A stretch of 60,077 nucleotides of DNA from Clostridia bacterium (lineage in GTDB: Bacteria; Bacillota; Clostridia; Oscillospirales; CAG-272), in assembly GCA_017403155.1 (NCBI GenBank), contig JAFQOP010000019.1:1-60077 (forward strand), read 5' to 3'. The notes under the pieces were generated by a model. It was not told the DNA's origin. It made no database searches and was given only the letters and a program-made list of their open reading frames with translations. The number at the start of each line of letters is the position of its first letter. Within the stretch, counting starts at the first letter, position 1. The position numbers were made by a program, and so were the translations under genes. Shown in pieces: positions 33,632-43,264 of the stretch.

Positions 33632-36600
33632 ATGAAAAGAGCAAACAGGCTTCTCGTTCTTCTGCTTGCGGCGGCGCTGCTTCTTACGGGCGCTGTGCTA
33701 TTTGCGTTCGCGGCAGAGGAGGACGTAAGTGCTACCTCGCTTGATGCACCGTGGCAGTACGTTACCTCGTCGGGCACGACGGGCACGGCAGCAACGCTGT
33801 CCGAGGCGGTGACGGGCGCAGGCTCGGGCACCACTGTCACACTTCTCTGTGACACAACAGAGGTGACGAGTGCGAATATCGCCGACGTCAACAAGGCGCT
33901 GACAATCGACCTCGGCGGCTTTACTTACAGGGTGTCCCAGTCGGGTCAGCACGTTATATCCGTCAAGACCACGGGGGCGTTCACCCTCCAGAACGGCACG
34001 GTAGTCGTTAGCGGAAACTCCGCGTACGGAGCGGCAAACACGAGCTATACCCTTCTTCGTGCGGACACGTCTAACACCAACGTCACCGTCAAGAACGTCA
34101 CAAGCTACGTCGGTGCTCTTTTTGTAGACGGCTGGCAGGGCAGTGCCACCGTCAATATCGTTGGCGGTAAGCATCACATAGTATTCCAGGCGACCAATCT
34201 CTTCGGCGGCGGACTTGTCGAAACGCGCAAGAACACGACGGTAAACGTTACCGACACTATGGTATACGTCGGCCCCAGGAGCAACCTCATAAGCTCCACG
34301 ATGTATAACGAGGGCGGCACCACGAAATCCTCAAGCTATACCTTTACCAACACCACCGTTGTAACCTCGGGCGGCGAGGGGAGCCTTTTTGTCTATGCAA
34401 ACGAGTATACCACCGCTAAGTTTGACGGCTGTATGCTTTACGGCACGATAAATCCCACGCATAATTCTTACGACGCGAATAAATCGATAGGCGCGATAAA
34501 GGATGGCGCCATCACGATGACGGGCGGCACAACTATCGGCACAACGGTAGGTCAGCCCTTCCGCGACGGACTCGTTTCGGGTGAGAGCTACCGTCAGATA
34601 ATAGAAAACAAGACGAGCTTCACTCTCTCAAGCGGAAGCATGTATTTTGATACCGCGTCGGGAACGGTAGCCGATGCGAGCTTTGCAATCGATTCCTCCG
34701 CGACCGCGCTTTCATTTATCACAACCACCTGCTACGGTGATGCGGCGGACTTCGGCTTCAGCTATGATATTGGCGGTGTGAGCTATTACACAAGCTCTCT
34801 CAACCACGCGCTTACCTACGCGGAGAGCACCGTCGGGGTTCTCAAGAGCACGAATATCGATATTTCCGCAGAGGATTACGGAGTTATAAGAAGCAGAGTT
34901 ACCATCGATCTCGGTGGCGGCTCAATGAAGCTAAAGGACACCTCAGCGTCCTCCCTTCGTCTCGGTGACGGCGCGAGCATAACGATAAAGAACGGCACCG
35001 TCGTCAAGCGCGGCACTAAGCTCTCTGACCCCACTGCGGCACTCTTTGCGATAGAGGGAGACGGAGTTTCGGTTACCTTCGAGAACGTCAACGTCTTCTC
35101 GGGCGGGCTTGTTAAAAACAACGGCGGCGAGGGCTTCGTTCTCACCGCTACGGGCAGCTCCTTCAACGGCATCAACGGCTCCACGGGCGAGTGGAATTCG
35201 CTTATTGAGTCGGACACCGCCTTCACTCTCAAGGCAGAGAACTCGAGCTTCGTCAGCGATGCCGACACCGCAATTCTTTCGGTCGTTGCCTCCGAGGTGA
35301 GCTCGCTCAGCTTCAAGAGCTCCAAGCTCGTATCCCTCGACTCGGCAGCTCTCATCAGATACGCAAACGATAACCTGAAAATTACGGTCAACGGCGGCTT
35401 CGTGAGCGGAATTCTCGCTCCCGCGCTTGCAGAGGGGGATACTGCTCCCGCAATGGGTCGCGGCTGCGTGACGGTAAAGGCGGGCACGTACTTCGGAGAC
35501 GTTGCCTCGAATACTGCGGGAATCGTTTCTATATCGGCAAAGCACGTATTCAACACCGTTACCAAGAATGATAGCGTCGCATACGTCAGCAACACAGGCG
35601 CGGCGCGCACTACCATCATCAGCTATGTCTGGCAGATAGGCACCCCTGCCGAGGGCTCTGCGGTTTCCTATACCTATGGCGGTGCCACCGTTGTCGGCAC
35701 CGACCTCAAGTCGGCTCTTTCCCTCGTTGACGAGGGCGGAACGGTAACTCTTCTCAAGAGCATGATTCTCACCGAGAGTGCAAAGGGCTTTGCAGCCTTT
35801 AACAAGCCCATGACTCTCGACCTTGGCGGATATACCCTCGCCGTTATTCAGGAGGGCGAGGCGTGCTTCTACGCAAACGCAGACGTCACTATCCGCAACG
35901 GCAGCATGCGTGCGGTTATGAACGTCAACGCGCCCTATCCCGGCAGAAGCTATCCCTTGCTTTGCTACGGTATAAGCAAGAGCAACGTAACGATAAATCT
36001 TGAAAACGTAAATACCTACGGCGGCTCGTTCATTTACACCTATAACGGCACGGACCACGCGCTTAACGTGGTGGGCGGTGCGCACTATGCGTTTAACCGC
36101 GGCACAGGCTGTGACAACGGCTGGCTTGACGTCAGATGTAACTTCAGCTTCAGTGCGACCGACGCACTCTTTGTTACGAGCTCCGAGAGCTGGCTCGTTT
36201 CCTCCCTTTCCTTTAAGGATACCGATACGGCAGACCTTGCGGCAGAGTTCGTGTTCGAGGGCTGCAGCATACTTTCTGACGGCGGAGTCTCTAACGTGAT
36301 AGGACATGCTAACGAGAATTCCACCTTCGTATTCAACGGATGCGATATATACGGTGCGCTCAACCCGAGCGTAAACTCCAACGATAAAAATGCAGGCTAC
36401 GGTGCGATAGGCGCAGGCGGCATCACCCTCGGAGAGGGAACGCGTATAAACGGTGCGGCGAGACTCATCGGTGGCGGCGTTATTGTTGCTGCCGACGGCT
36501 TCATTCTTGCTGACAGAGCCTACACCGACACCGTTGCTGTAAAGGAGGCGTCCTACGATTCCGAAACGGGCAACTTCAAGCTGTCCGGCACGACCGTCGT

Positions 36601-39600
36601 GGCAAGCTACACCAAGCGCGTAGTGGACGAGAATGACACCCTCATTACCGTCAGCTTCTATGCCGCCGACGGCAAGACTCTTGTAGAGAGCTTCGAGGTC
36701 GCAGCAGGCACGGTCATAACTCCTCCCGAGTATACTCTCAGCATGTCCAACGGATGGTATTCGTCGCAGTTCGCAGGCTGGAGCACCTCTGTCACGGGCG
36801 GCACCGCAGCTACCGATTTCACCGCTGTGGAGGACGTCAGCTACTATCCTCTTCATTCCGAGGAGCTCTATGCAGACTTTACTGCGGCGCGCTACAACCT
36901 CGCCTTCGTCGGTAAGGTAAGAAACTTCCTCTACATTCCCGAGCCCCCCGAGGGCGTCGAGCTCATCTCGGTGGATGACGGCAACGGCACCGAATTCACT
37001 GGCTACAAGGTAAAGCTCTCCGACGGTATCACCTACCGCATGTATATGATAGGAGAGGTTGGCGCTGCCGAGCTCTCGGAGGAAATTACGGTCAGCATCG
37101 TTTACTCCTTCTCAGGTGAGGTGCATACCCAGGCTTTGTATCTCTCTCCTCTCAAGTATGCCACGGCAGTTCTCAAGGATGCTGTCTCGGACGCTCCCGC
37201 ATTCCCCGAGAGCGCGCATATCCTTGTTGCTGACCTTGTCAGATACTCGAACAGCCTCAATAGGATTGTAACCGGCTCTGACGACTCGGCTCTTGTCGCG
37301 CTCCTCGAGCAGTACGGCGCACTTAATTCGACACTCCCCTCTGAGAACGACTTCACCGAGTACCGTGCCAACACGACCCCCCTCGCGGGCACCATTGCCT
37401 CGGTACAGCTCGAGGTATCCTCTACCGAGCCGAGATGGATAATCAATATAGCCTCGGGTGTTGACGTTGAGTCGATATCCGTGAGCATGGATGGCTATCT
37501 TCCTACTGTAACGAACGGTGTGAGCTTCGGTTCTCTCACCTACGAGGCATATGCCAACGCAGCAGGCACCACGTTCTATACCGAGAACATTCCTATGTAT
37601 AACCTCGACCGTCTTATGACGATAACCGTCAGACTCGCAGACGGCACCGAAAGGGTTGGTACATACAACCTCGATGCATATTACAACGGCTTTTCCACCA
37701 CGGGCGAGAGTGTGGAGGCAATCCGCACCTTCCTCAAGGCATTCCGCGCATTTGCGTCAAGCTCCTCGGGCTATAAGTACGGCAACGAGATAGTCAGAGA
37801 GGGAGGATATCTCGACTTCTTTGACTGTGAGCACACCGACCTGCGCGCATATTCGGCAGGCAGCGGCAGATTCTGCTACGGCTGCGGAACCTACCTCTTC
37901 TTCTATTCCGATTACGGAGCTGTCGCAGACGGTGTGTCCGACAGGGCAGGCACCGCAAGCGGCACCAATGACTTCGATGCAATCTATGAGTGTCACGTCT
38001 CCGCCAACAACTGGAGCGCGCTCGGCAACAGAAGTGCCGTTGTGGCAGTGGGCGGCAGCCATAACCGCACAACCTATTACATAGGTGCATCCACCAATCT
38101 CAAAACTATTCCCATCCGCACGGACGTGCTCTGGAGCGGCGCAAACCTCATTGTTGACGACCGTGCTGTAAAGCAGACCGTAGGTGACTACTACATCCCC
38201 GTATTCACCGTCGCCCGCGGCTCCGAGTCGGCAATGATAGATTATTCCGCCTCCGTTACGACGGGCATATCCAAGGGCGCGACCGACATCGGCTTTGCTC
38301 CCGGTGTCCCGGCGATAGTTCATCTTATGGACAGAAGCATCAAGAGATACATCCGTGAGGGTGCCAATGCCGACGGCGGCTCCTATCAGGCCGAGGTCGT
38401 CATCGTTGACGAGTACGGCAACGTAAGCCCCTCGACTCCCATTCAGTGGGATTATCCCAACGGCGCCTACTGCAAGAGCGATTGCGCGACTGTTGATGCC
38501 GATGCAAACAACACCTGCGATACCTGCGGCACTGCTATCGGCAAAGCGATGCTCGTCAAGGCATATCCCATCAATGACGCTCCTATCACCATCTCGGGTC
38601 TTGACCGCGAGGGTAATATCAACTTCACCTGGGAGAACGTGACCGACAGTACCGTAAACGTTCTCAAGTACGACCAGTGCCAGAGAACGATACAGGTAGA
38701 GCGCTCCAACGTAACGATTCGTGGCATCGACCGCTACTTCACCGAGGACGACGATAACACCACGCCCAGGCAGGCGTATGCAGGCATCGTGGACATCGGA
38801 ATCAGCAACAACGTAGTTATCAGCGATATGCTGCTTTGGCAGAGCCTCGGTCACTATGTCCAGAACGCCGACGGCACCAATACCACGACCTCTCTCGGCT
38901 CGTATGAGTTCTCCGCAGGCAACTGCACCAACGTCTCCTGGATAAACTGTCGGATGAAAAACTTCTTCTGGTCGGACGGAAGCATTACATACAGAGGTAT
39001 GTTCGGTACCAACGGACTCCGTAACGCCTACCTCAAGAACTGCTTCCTCAACTCCTTCGACTCTCACTCGGGTCTTTACAACGCAATTATCGAGGACTCG
39101 ACCTTCGACCACATCAACTTTATAGGCGGCGGCGACGTTTACCTCAAGGACGTAACGATTTATACCGCGCAGTCGTACAAGATGGCGATACATCTGCGTC
39201 AGGACTACGGCGCAACCTGGAACGGTAATTTCTATATCGACGGGCTTGATATCAGATATTCCTCCAAGTTTACGGGCATGTCGTATATAGACCTCATAAG
39301 GGGCTATTACACCAACTGGTACTTCGGCTACGATACCTACCTTCCGAGGAGGGTTGAGGCAAGCAACGTGGTAATCAGCAAGTACACCCGTACCAGTCCC
39401 GAGTGCGAGTTTGTGGGCGGCACTCTCGTCGAGAATATAGTCAGCACCAACGAGATACCGCTGGCTATCTACGGCTCGCTTAACACCGCGCTGAAGAACG
39501 ACTACGACTATTCCACGGTGAACGCGAATAACGAGGACCCCAAGCACTGCACGGAAGAGATTTACTTCTCCGACAACGGCACTCTTACCTATAAGTATCC

Positions 39601-40501
39601 CGACCATCCCTTCTTCAAGGATATGAAGATATACATCGACGGCACGGAGAAGACAGATTGGTATACCAAGCGCTCGTCTCTCAAGTGCACGGACACGGAC
39701 GGAGACAAGGTGTGCAACACCTGCTTTGCAGCTATCAGCTGCTCGGCAGAGCACCCCACCACAGGTGATACCACTGCCAGCTGCTCCACCTGCGGCGCAA
39801 CGGTAAGCGCAACGAGCTCCGGCAGCGACTCGGGTGAATGCGTAACGGGCGATACTCTCATCACCCTTGCCGACGGCACGGTAAAGCGCATCGACGAGCT
39901 GACGGGCGAGGAGCTTCTGCTTGTATTTGACCACTACACGGGTGAGTACACCGCCTCCCCCATCGTCTTTATAGAGAACGACGGTGTAAGTGATTACACG
40001 GTAGTGACGCTCACCTTCTCCGACGGTGGCGCGACGAGGCTTATATATGAGCACGGATACTTCGACCTCACCCTTGGTGAGTACGTTTACGTTACTCCCG
40101 ATAATTGCCTTGACTTCGTCGGTCACGAGTTTGCCAAGAGCACGGGGGAGGGCTTCGAGGCGGTAAGCCTTGTAAGCGCGGAGGTCGAAACCGTAGAGGT
40201 CGGCTGCTACTCTCTTGTAACCGCATATCACTATAACTTCATCGTCGACGGCATTCTTTCGATGCCGGGCGGAATTGACGGAATCTTCAACATCTTCGAG
40301 TACGGAGATGACCTCAAATACGATGAGGAAAGGATGGCGGCGGATATTGCCGAATACGGTCTTTACACCTACTCCGACTTTGCCGACTACGTAACCGAGG
40401 AGGTTTATGAAATCTTCCTTGCAACGTACTATAAGGTCGCGGTAGGAAAGGGTATGATAACCCTCGACGAAATCTACGCTTATATAGCAAAATATCTCTA
40501 A
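33632..40501 (+). CDS. Giant secreted beta-helix protein with C-terminal Hint domain
   Basis: A 2289-residue exported protein. Residues 1-28 are a Sec signal peptide. Three diverged repeats of a TvtLl...tiDLGG type start near 45, 385 and 690, and look like right-handed beta-helix adhesin or polysaccharide-binding modules. Residues about 1005-1060 resemble an InlB/Flg_new repeat (SFEVAAGTVITPP...FAGW). From YGAVADGVSD (1428) to about 1930 the sequence looks like a pectate-lyase-type beta-helix. Cys-rich C...C-x2-C-G motifs follow the beta-helix, with one embedded near 1610. Cys2070 starts a Hint (Hedgehog/intein) domain, CVTGDTLITLADGT, ending near HYNFIVDG (about 2200); a helical tail of 85 residues remains. 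There is no LPXTG. GGAGG precedes the ATG. The substrate is unknown. Confidence 0.85.
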   Translation: MKRANRLLVLLLAAALLLTGAVLFAFAAEEDVSATSLDAPWQYVTSSGTTGTAATLSEAVTGAGSGTTVTLLCDTTEVTSANIADVNKALTIDLGGFTYRVSQSGQHVISVKTTGAFTLQNGTVVVSGNSAYGAANTSYTLLRADTSNTNVTVKNVTSYVGALFVDGWQGSATVNIVGGKHHIVFQATNLFGGGLVETRKNTTVNVTDTMVYVGPRSNLISSTMYNEGGTTKSSSYTFTNTTVVTSGGEGSLFVYANEYTTAKFDGCMLYGTINPTHNSYDANKSIGAIKDGAITMTGGTTIGTTVGQPFRDGLVSGESYRQIIENKTSFTLSSGSMYFDTASGTVADASFAIDSSATALSFITTTCYGDAADFGFSYDIGGVSYYTSSLNHALTYAESTVGVLKSTNIDISAEDYGVIRSRVTIDLGGGSMKLKDTSASSLRLGDGASITIKNGTVVKRGTKLSDPTAALFAIEGDGVSVTFENVNVFSGGLVKNNGGEGFVLTATGSSFNGINGSTGEWNSLIESDTAFTLKAENSSFVSDADTAILSVVASEVSSLSFKSSKLVSLDSAALIRYANDNLKITVNGGFVSGILAPALAEGDTAPAMGRGCVTVKAGTYFGDVASNTAGIVSISAKHVFNTVTKNDSVAYVSNTGAARTTIISYVWQIGTPAEGSAVSYTYGGATVVGTDLKSALSLVDEGGTVTLLKSMILTESAKGFAAFNKPMTLDLGGYTLAVIQEGEACFYANADVTIRNGSMRAVMNVNAPYPGRSYPLLCYGISKSNVTINLENVNTYGGSFIYTYNGTDHALNVVGGAHYAFNRGTGCDNGWLDVRCNFSFSATDALFVTSSESWLVSSLSFKDTDTADLAAEFVFEGCSILSDGGVSNVIGHANENSTFVFNGCDIYGALNPSVNSNDKNAGYGAIGAGGITLGEGTRINGAARLIGGGVIVAADGFILADRAYTDTVAVKEASYDSETGNFKLSGTTVVASYTKRVVDENDTLITVSFYAADGKTLVESFEVAAGTVITPPEYTLSMSNGWYSSQFAGWSTSVTGGTAATDFTAVEDVSYYPLHSEELYADFTAARYNLAFVGKVRNFLYIPEPPEGVELISVDDGNGTEFTGYKVKLSDGITYRMYMIGEVGAAELSEEITVSIVYSFSGEVHTQALYLSPLKYATAVLKDAVSDAPAFPESAHILVADLVRYSNSLNRIVTGSDDSALVALLEQYGALNSTLPSENDFTEYRANTTPLAGTIASVQLEVSSTEPRWIINIASGVDVESISVSMDGYLPTVTNGVSFGSLTYEAYANAAGTTFYTENIPMYNLDRLMTITVRLADGTERVGTYNLDAYYNGFSTTGESVEAIRTFLKAFRAFASSSSGYKYGNEIVREGGYLDFFDCEHTDLRAYSAGSGRFCYGCGTYLFFYSDYGAVADGVSDRAGTASGTNDFDAIYECHVSANNWSALGNRSAVVAVGGSHNRTTYYIGASTNLKTIPIRTDVLWSGANLIVDDRAVKQTVGDYYIPVFTVARGSESAMIDYSASVTTGISKGATDIGFAPGVPAIVHLMDRSIKRYIREGANADGGSYQAEVVIVDEYGNVSPSTPIQWDYPNGAYCKSDCATVDADANNTCDTCGTAIGKAMLVKAYPINDAPITISGLDREGNINFTWENVTDSTVNVLKYDQCQRTIQVERSNVTIRGIDRYFTEDDDNTTPRQAYAGIVDIGISNNVVISDMLLWQSLGHYVQNADGTNTTTSLGSYEFSAGNCTNVSWINCRMKNFFWSDGSITYRGMFGTNGLRNAYLKNCFLNSFDSHSGLYNAIIEDSTFDHINFIGGGDVYLKDVTIYTAQSYKMAIHLRQDYGATWNGNFYIDGLDIRYSSKFTGMSYIDLIRGYYTNWYFGYDTYLPRRVEASNVVISKYTRTSPECEFVGGTLVENIVSTNEIPLAIYGSLNTALKNDYDYSTVNANNEDPKHCTEEIYFSDNGTLTYKYPDHPFFKDMKIYIDGTEKTDWYTKRSSLKCTDTDGDKVCNTCFAAISCSAEHPTTGDTTASCSTCGATVSATSSGSDSGECVTGDTLITLADGTVKRIDELTGEELLLVFDHYTGEYTASPIVFIENDGVSDYTVVTLTFSDGGATRLIYEHGYFDLTLGEYVYVTPDNCLDFVGHEFAKSTGEGFEAVSLVSAEVETVEVGCYSLVTAYHYNFIVDGILSMPGGIDGIFNIFEYGDDLKYDEERMAADIAEYGLYTYSDFADYVTEEVYEIFLATYYKVAVGKGMITLDEIYAYIAKYL

Positions 40502-40506
40502 AAAAG

Positions 40507-40538
40507 AGGGCAAGCACCCGAGGTGCTTGCCCTTTATG
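40507..40538. terminator. Bidirectional terminator between Hint protein and DtxR gene
   Basis: GGGCAAGCACC-cgag-GTGCTTGCCC has a ttt tract on the plus side and a strong T run (TCTTTTT) on the minus side. Confidence 0.9.
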
Positions 40539-40895
40539 TTACATTTTACAGAATTTTTTGATTGCCTCGACGGTTTCTTCGCTCACCGTGTGCTCTATCT
40601 TGCACGCGTCACTCTCCGCAACCTCCTCGCTGACACCGAGGGAGAGCAGAAGAGTTTTCAGAACGTTGTGCCTCTCATAGATTCTCTCGGCAACCTCCTT
40701 GCCGAGTGCGGTGAGGGTGATATATCCGTCCGTGTCCACCTCGATGTAGCCTCCGTTCTTCAAAAGACCGACAGCTCGGCTGACGCTCGGCTTCGAGAAG
40801 CCCATATGCTCGCATATATCTATTGAGCGCACGTGCGCGCTTTTCTTTGACAAAATCAGTATCGTTTCAAGATACATCTCTCCAGATTCCTGCAT
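40539..40895 (-). CDS. DtxR/MntR-family metal-dependent repressor
   Basis: A 118-residue cytoplasmic regulator. The winged helix spans about 1-60 (ESGEMYLETILIL, then VRSIDICEHMGFSKPSVSRAVGLLKNGGYIEV). The dimerisation and metal-binding helices follow, including GKEVAERIYERHNVLKTLL and ESDACKIEHTVSEE with the usual Glu/Cys/Glu/His ligands. The SH3-like third domain of classical DtxR is absent, as in MntR. Metal specificity (Mn or Fe) cannot be read. The ATG at 40895 is chosen; GTG codons 9 and 12 bases upstream are also open. It diverges from a PAP2-like operon across a shared intergenic region. Confidence 0.87.
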   Translation of the reverse strand: MQESGEMYLETILILSKKSAHVRSIDICEHMGFSKPSVSRAVGLLKNGGYIEVDTDGYITLTALGKEVAERIYERHNVLKTLLLSLGVSEEVAESDACKIEHTVSEETVEAIKKFCKM

Positions 40896-40927
40896 TCGTA
40901 TCACCACCGTGAAATATATTTAAGTAT

Positions 40928-40956
40928 AGCATAGCACAAAAAATGTGAAAAATCAA
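40928..40956 (-). promoter_or_regulatory. Promoter of the DtxR-family gene
   Basis: Minus strand: TTGATT (40956-40951), a 17-base spacer containing CACA-tttttt-TGTG, and TATGCT (40933-40928). Confidence 0.65.
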
Positions 40957-41044
40957 GTGCCCTCTTTACCAAACGGGGTGTTTTTTGACAAAGGTTACTC
41001 TAAAAGAGGTCGGTTATAAAAAATGAAATATTAAAAAATTTCTA

Positions 41045-41073
41045 TTGAAAAACACTGATAAAAATGGTAAAAT
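41045..41073 (+). promoter_or_regulatory. Promoter of the PAP2-like/GreA operon
   Basis: TTGAAA at 41045-41050, a 17-base spacer and TAAAAT at 41068-41073. Confidence 0.75.
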
Positions 41074-41128
41074 ATAGAGGATGGATGCCGTGACGGGCTG
41101 TCTCGGCGGAAATGCTACGGAGGTAAAA

Positions 41129-41629
41129 ATGAACTTTTTTGAGCAGCTGTTTTCAAACACCGTGCTGTGGTGCACCGTGATAGCATGGGGCATAGCGCAG
41201 CTTATTAAGATAATAATTACCCTTGTCGTTGAGAAGAGGTTTAAATTTGAGAGAATATTCGGAGACGGAGGTATGCCGAGCGGTCACTCCGCCACGGTTA
41301 TCTGCCTCGGTATTCTCATAGGATGGACGCAGGGCTTCGGCTCTCCCATGTTCGCACTTGCGACGATGCTTGCTATAATAGTTATGAACGATGCCGCAGG
41401 CGTGCGCCAGGAGGCAGGCAAGCATGCCGCAATGCTGAAGGTGATAGGTGATGCGTTCAACGCGATGTTCGCCGAGAAGGATGAGCAGGTGAGGACGGAA
41501 AAGATTAAGCTCCTCGTCGGTCACACCCCTCTGCAGGTCGTTGCAGGAGCGCTACTCGGACTCTTGGTTGCGATATTCGGCATATGGATTTTCGGTATAG
41601 AGCCTGCTGTGGCTCTGGTGATGTGGTGA
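41129..41629 (+). CDS. Divergent PAP2 family membrane protein (DUF212)
   Basis: A 166-residue membrane protein of the divergent PAP2/acid-phosphatase group. Signatures are GDGGMPSGHSATV near residue 50, NDAAGVRQEAGKHA near 90 and GHTPLQVVAGALLG near 130, with three to four transmembrane segments. Related enzymes act on lipid phosphates, but activity of this subgroup is not well established. The ATG at 41129 follows CGGAGGT; an earlier ATG at 41081 lies almost on the transcription start. The GreA-family gene begins one base after its stop. Confidence 0.88.
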   Translation: MNFFEQLFSNTVLWCTVIAWGIAQLIKIIITLVVEKRFKFERIFGDGGMPSGHSATVICLGILIGWTQGFGSPMFALATMLAIIVMNDAAGVRQEAGKHAAMLKVIGDAFNAMFAEKDEQVRTEKIKLLVGHTPLQVVAGALLGLLVAIFGIWIFGIEPAVALVMW

Positions 41630-41630
41630 T

Positions 41631-42134
41631 ATGTACGACGAGCTTACCGAGGTCGATATAAAGAAAATGGAGGAGGAGATAGAGTACAGAGAATGTGTGC
41701 TCGGCCCCAAGCTCCTCGCCGAAATGTCGAGAACAAGAGAATACGGTGACCTCTCCGAGAATGCCGAATATAAGGAGGCAAAGCGAGAGAAGCGCCGCAA
41801 CGAGGGGAGAATACGCTATCTCAAGGCGATGATACGCACAGCGCACGTCATAGAGGTAAAGCAGCAGGAGGGTAGGGTAGCCCTCTTCGATATCGTAACA
41901 ATATTCAATGAAAAGATGGGTAAGGAGAAGAAAATCCAGCTTGTCACCACACTGCGCCAGAATGCCCTCGTTGGTCTGGTCAGCAAGGAGTCGCCCCTCG
42001 GAGAGGCTCTTATGGGGCGCGCTGTGGGAGAGAGGGTGCTTGTCCGAGTCAGTGAGGATATGTCCTATTACGTCAGGATTCTCTCGGTGGAGCACGGCTC
42101 CGACGACCCCAATATCCCGATAAGCGGATATTGA
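41631..42134 (+). CDS. greA: GreA/GreB-family transcript cleavage factor
   Basis: A 167-residue Gre factor that helps paused RNA polymerase by stimulating cleavage of backtracked RNA. The N-terminal coiled coil carries the acidic tip EYGDLSENAEY (residues about 37-47) whose Asp and Glu hold catalytic Mg, followed by basic helix residues (KREKRRNEGR). The C-terminal FKBP-like domain contains SPLGEALMGRAVGERVLV. The first 20 residues differ from classical GreA (no GG or LT motifs), so a Gre paralogue is possible. It is cotranscribed with the PAP2-like gene. Confidence 0.85.
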   Translation: MYDELTEVDIKKMEEEIEYRECVLGPKLLAEMSRTREYGDLSENAEYKEAKREKRRNEGRIRYLKAMIRTAHVIEVKQQEGRVALFDIVTIFNEKMGKEKKIQLVTTLRQNALVGLVSKESPLGEALMGRAVGERVLVRVSEDMSYYVRILSVEHGSDDPNIPISGY

Positions 42135-42227
42135 TTTTTTGCCAGTCTCCCGTACCCGTGTGACAAAAACAGTGCATCTCGATGATTTAAAAAGTAAACA
42201 ATTAATTGCAAAAAGGAAAAGGATACT

Positions 42228-43163
42228 ATGCCGGACGTTCGTATAGAGGATATAAACGCGTCGCTCGCCAGCTCCCCCTTGTCCTTCGTTATGGAGGTGG
42301 AGAGAGAATATGCCGAGAGGATTGAGAGCATCTCTCGCCTTGTCGCGGAAAACAGAGCGATAAAGGTCATATTCATATCGGGTCCATCCTCCTCGGGTAA
42401 GACCACGACCTCAAACCTGCTGGCTGACAGTATAATCAGGCGCGGCAGACATTGTATGGTTGTTTCGCTCGACGATTTTTACCGCTCTCCGACAGAGGCG
42501 GATTATCCCACCCTCCCCGACGGCAGGCCCGACTTTGAGGTGGTGGAGGCGCTCGACCTACCCCTTCTCACAAGGACTCTTTCGTGCATTGCATCGGAGG
42601 AAGAATTTCTGCTGCCCAAGTTTGATTTCAAGAGCTCGTCGCGCGTTTCTTTGCGCCCGACGGAGCCGCCCGACGGCTCGGTCGTTATAATCGAGGGGCT
42701 TCACGCGCTGAATCCCAAGATTTTTTCCGCAGTTCCGAAGGAGGCATCGCTGAAGATATTCATCAGCGTTTCCACCAACGTCACAAAGGGCAGAGAGAGA
42801 ATTATCTCGGGCAGAAAGCTGCGCTATCTGCGCCGCACGGTGAGAGACTCGATATACCGCGCCACTCCTCCCGAGCGCACCCTTGCCCTCTGGAGCTCGG
42901 TTATAGGCGGAGAGGATAAATATCTGTATCCGACGAGAATATACGCAGATATGGAGTTCAATACCTTCCACGCATACGAGCTGTCGCTGATGCGTCCGTT
43001 TGCCGAGTCACTGCTTACTGACGCGGTTGTTGCATCGAGCGAGCTGGCGCGTGTTGCGCGAGAGGCTGTGAGCGCTGCAGTTCCTATGGATATTACCCTT
43101 GTGCCCGAGACCTCGCTTATGCGTGAGTTTGTTCCCGGCGGCATATACGAGGACCTGTACTAA
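42228..43163 (+). CDS. Uridine kinase-like nucleoside kinase
   Basis: A 311-residue P-loop kinase of the uridine kinase/phosphoribulokinase family. The Walker A motif is SGPSSSGKTT (residues about 50-59), then SLDDFY near 82, and IIEGLHALNP near 155 as the Walker B region. It closely resembles the C-terminal kinase half of the long (about 550-residue) Firmicutes nucleoside kinases. Those carry an N-terminal ThrRS-like/TGS part, which is absent here apart from a short helical lead-in (1-45). It probably phosphorylates uridine or another nucleoside. The ATG follows AAAAGGA. No strong promoter is seen in the 93-base gap. Confidence 0.85.
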   Translation: MPDVRIEDINASLASSPLSFVMEVEREYAERIESISRLVAENRAIKVIFISGPSSSGKTTTSNLLADSIIRRGRHCMVVSLDDFYRSPTEADYPTLPDGRPDFEVVEALDLPLLTRTLSCIASEEEFLLPKFDFKSSSRVSLRPTEPPDGSVVIIEGLHALNPKIFSAVPKEASLKIFISVSTNVTKGRERIISGRKLRYLRRTVRDSIYRATPPERTLALWSSVIGGEDKYLYPTRIYADMEFNTFHAYELSLMRPFAESLLTDAVVASSELARVAREAVSAAVPMDITLVPETSLMREFVPGGIYEDLY

Positions 43164-43169
43164 AAATTA

Positions 43170-43198
43170 TTGACAAATATAAATATTTGTGCTACAAT
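43170..43198 (+). promoter_or_regulatory. Promoter of prfC
   Basis: TTGACA at 43170-43175, a 17-base spacer and TACAAT at 43193-43198. Confidence 0.8.
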
Positions 43199-43229
43199 TA
43201 TTTTCAATTCTTAATTGTGGGCAGAACGA

Positions 43230-43264
43230 GCGCCTTCGATACCGAGCATATCGAAGGCGTTTTG
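43230..43264 (+). promoter_or_regulatory. Terminator-like hairpin in the prfC leader
   Basis: CGCCTTCGATA (43231-43241), loop ccgagca and TATCGAAGGCG (43249-43259) form an eleven-pair stem followed by TTTT. It stands between promoter and gene, so it is either an attenuator or the end of a short independent RNA of about 55 bases. Confidence 0.65.

Noticed and set aside
38463-39840. Dockerin or SLH anchoring in the giant protein
   Set aside because: The Cys-rich segments contain DxDxD-like stretches, but they lack paired dockerin loops, and no SLH or LPXTG motif was found.
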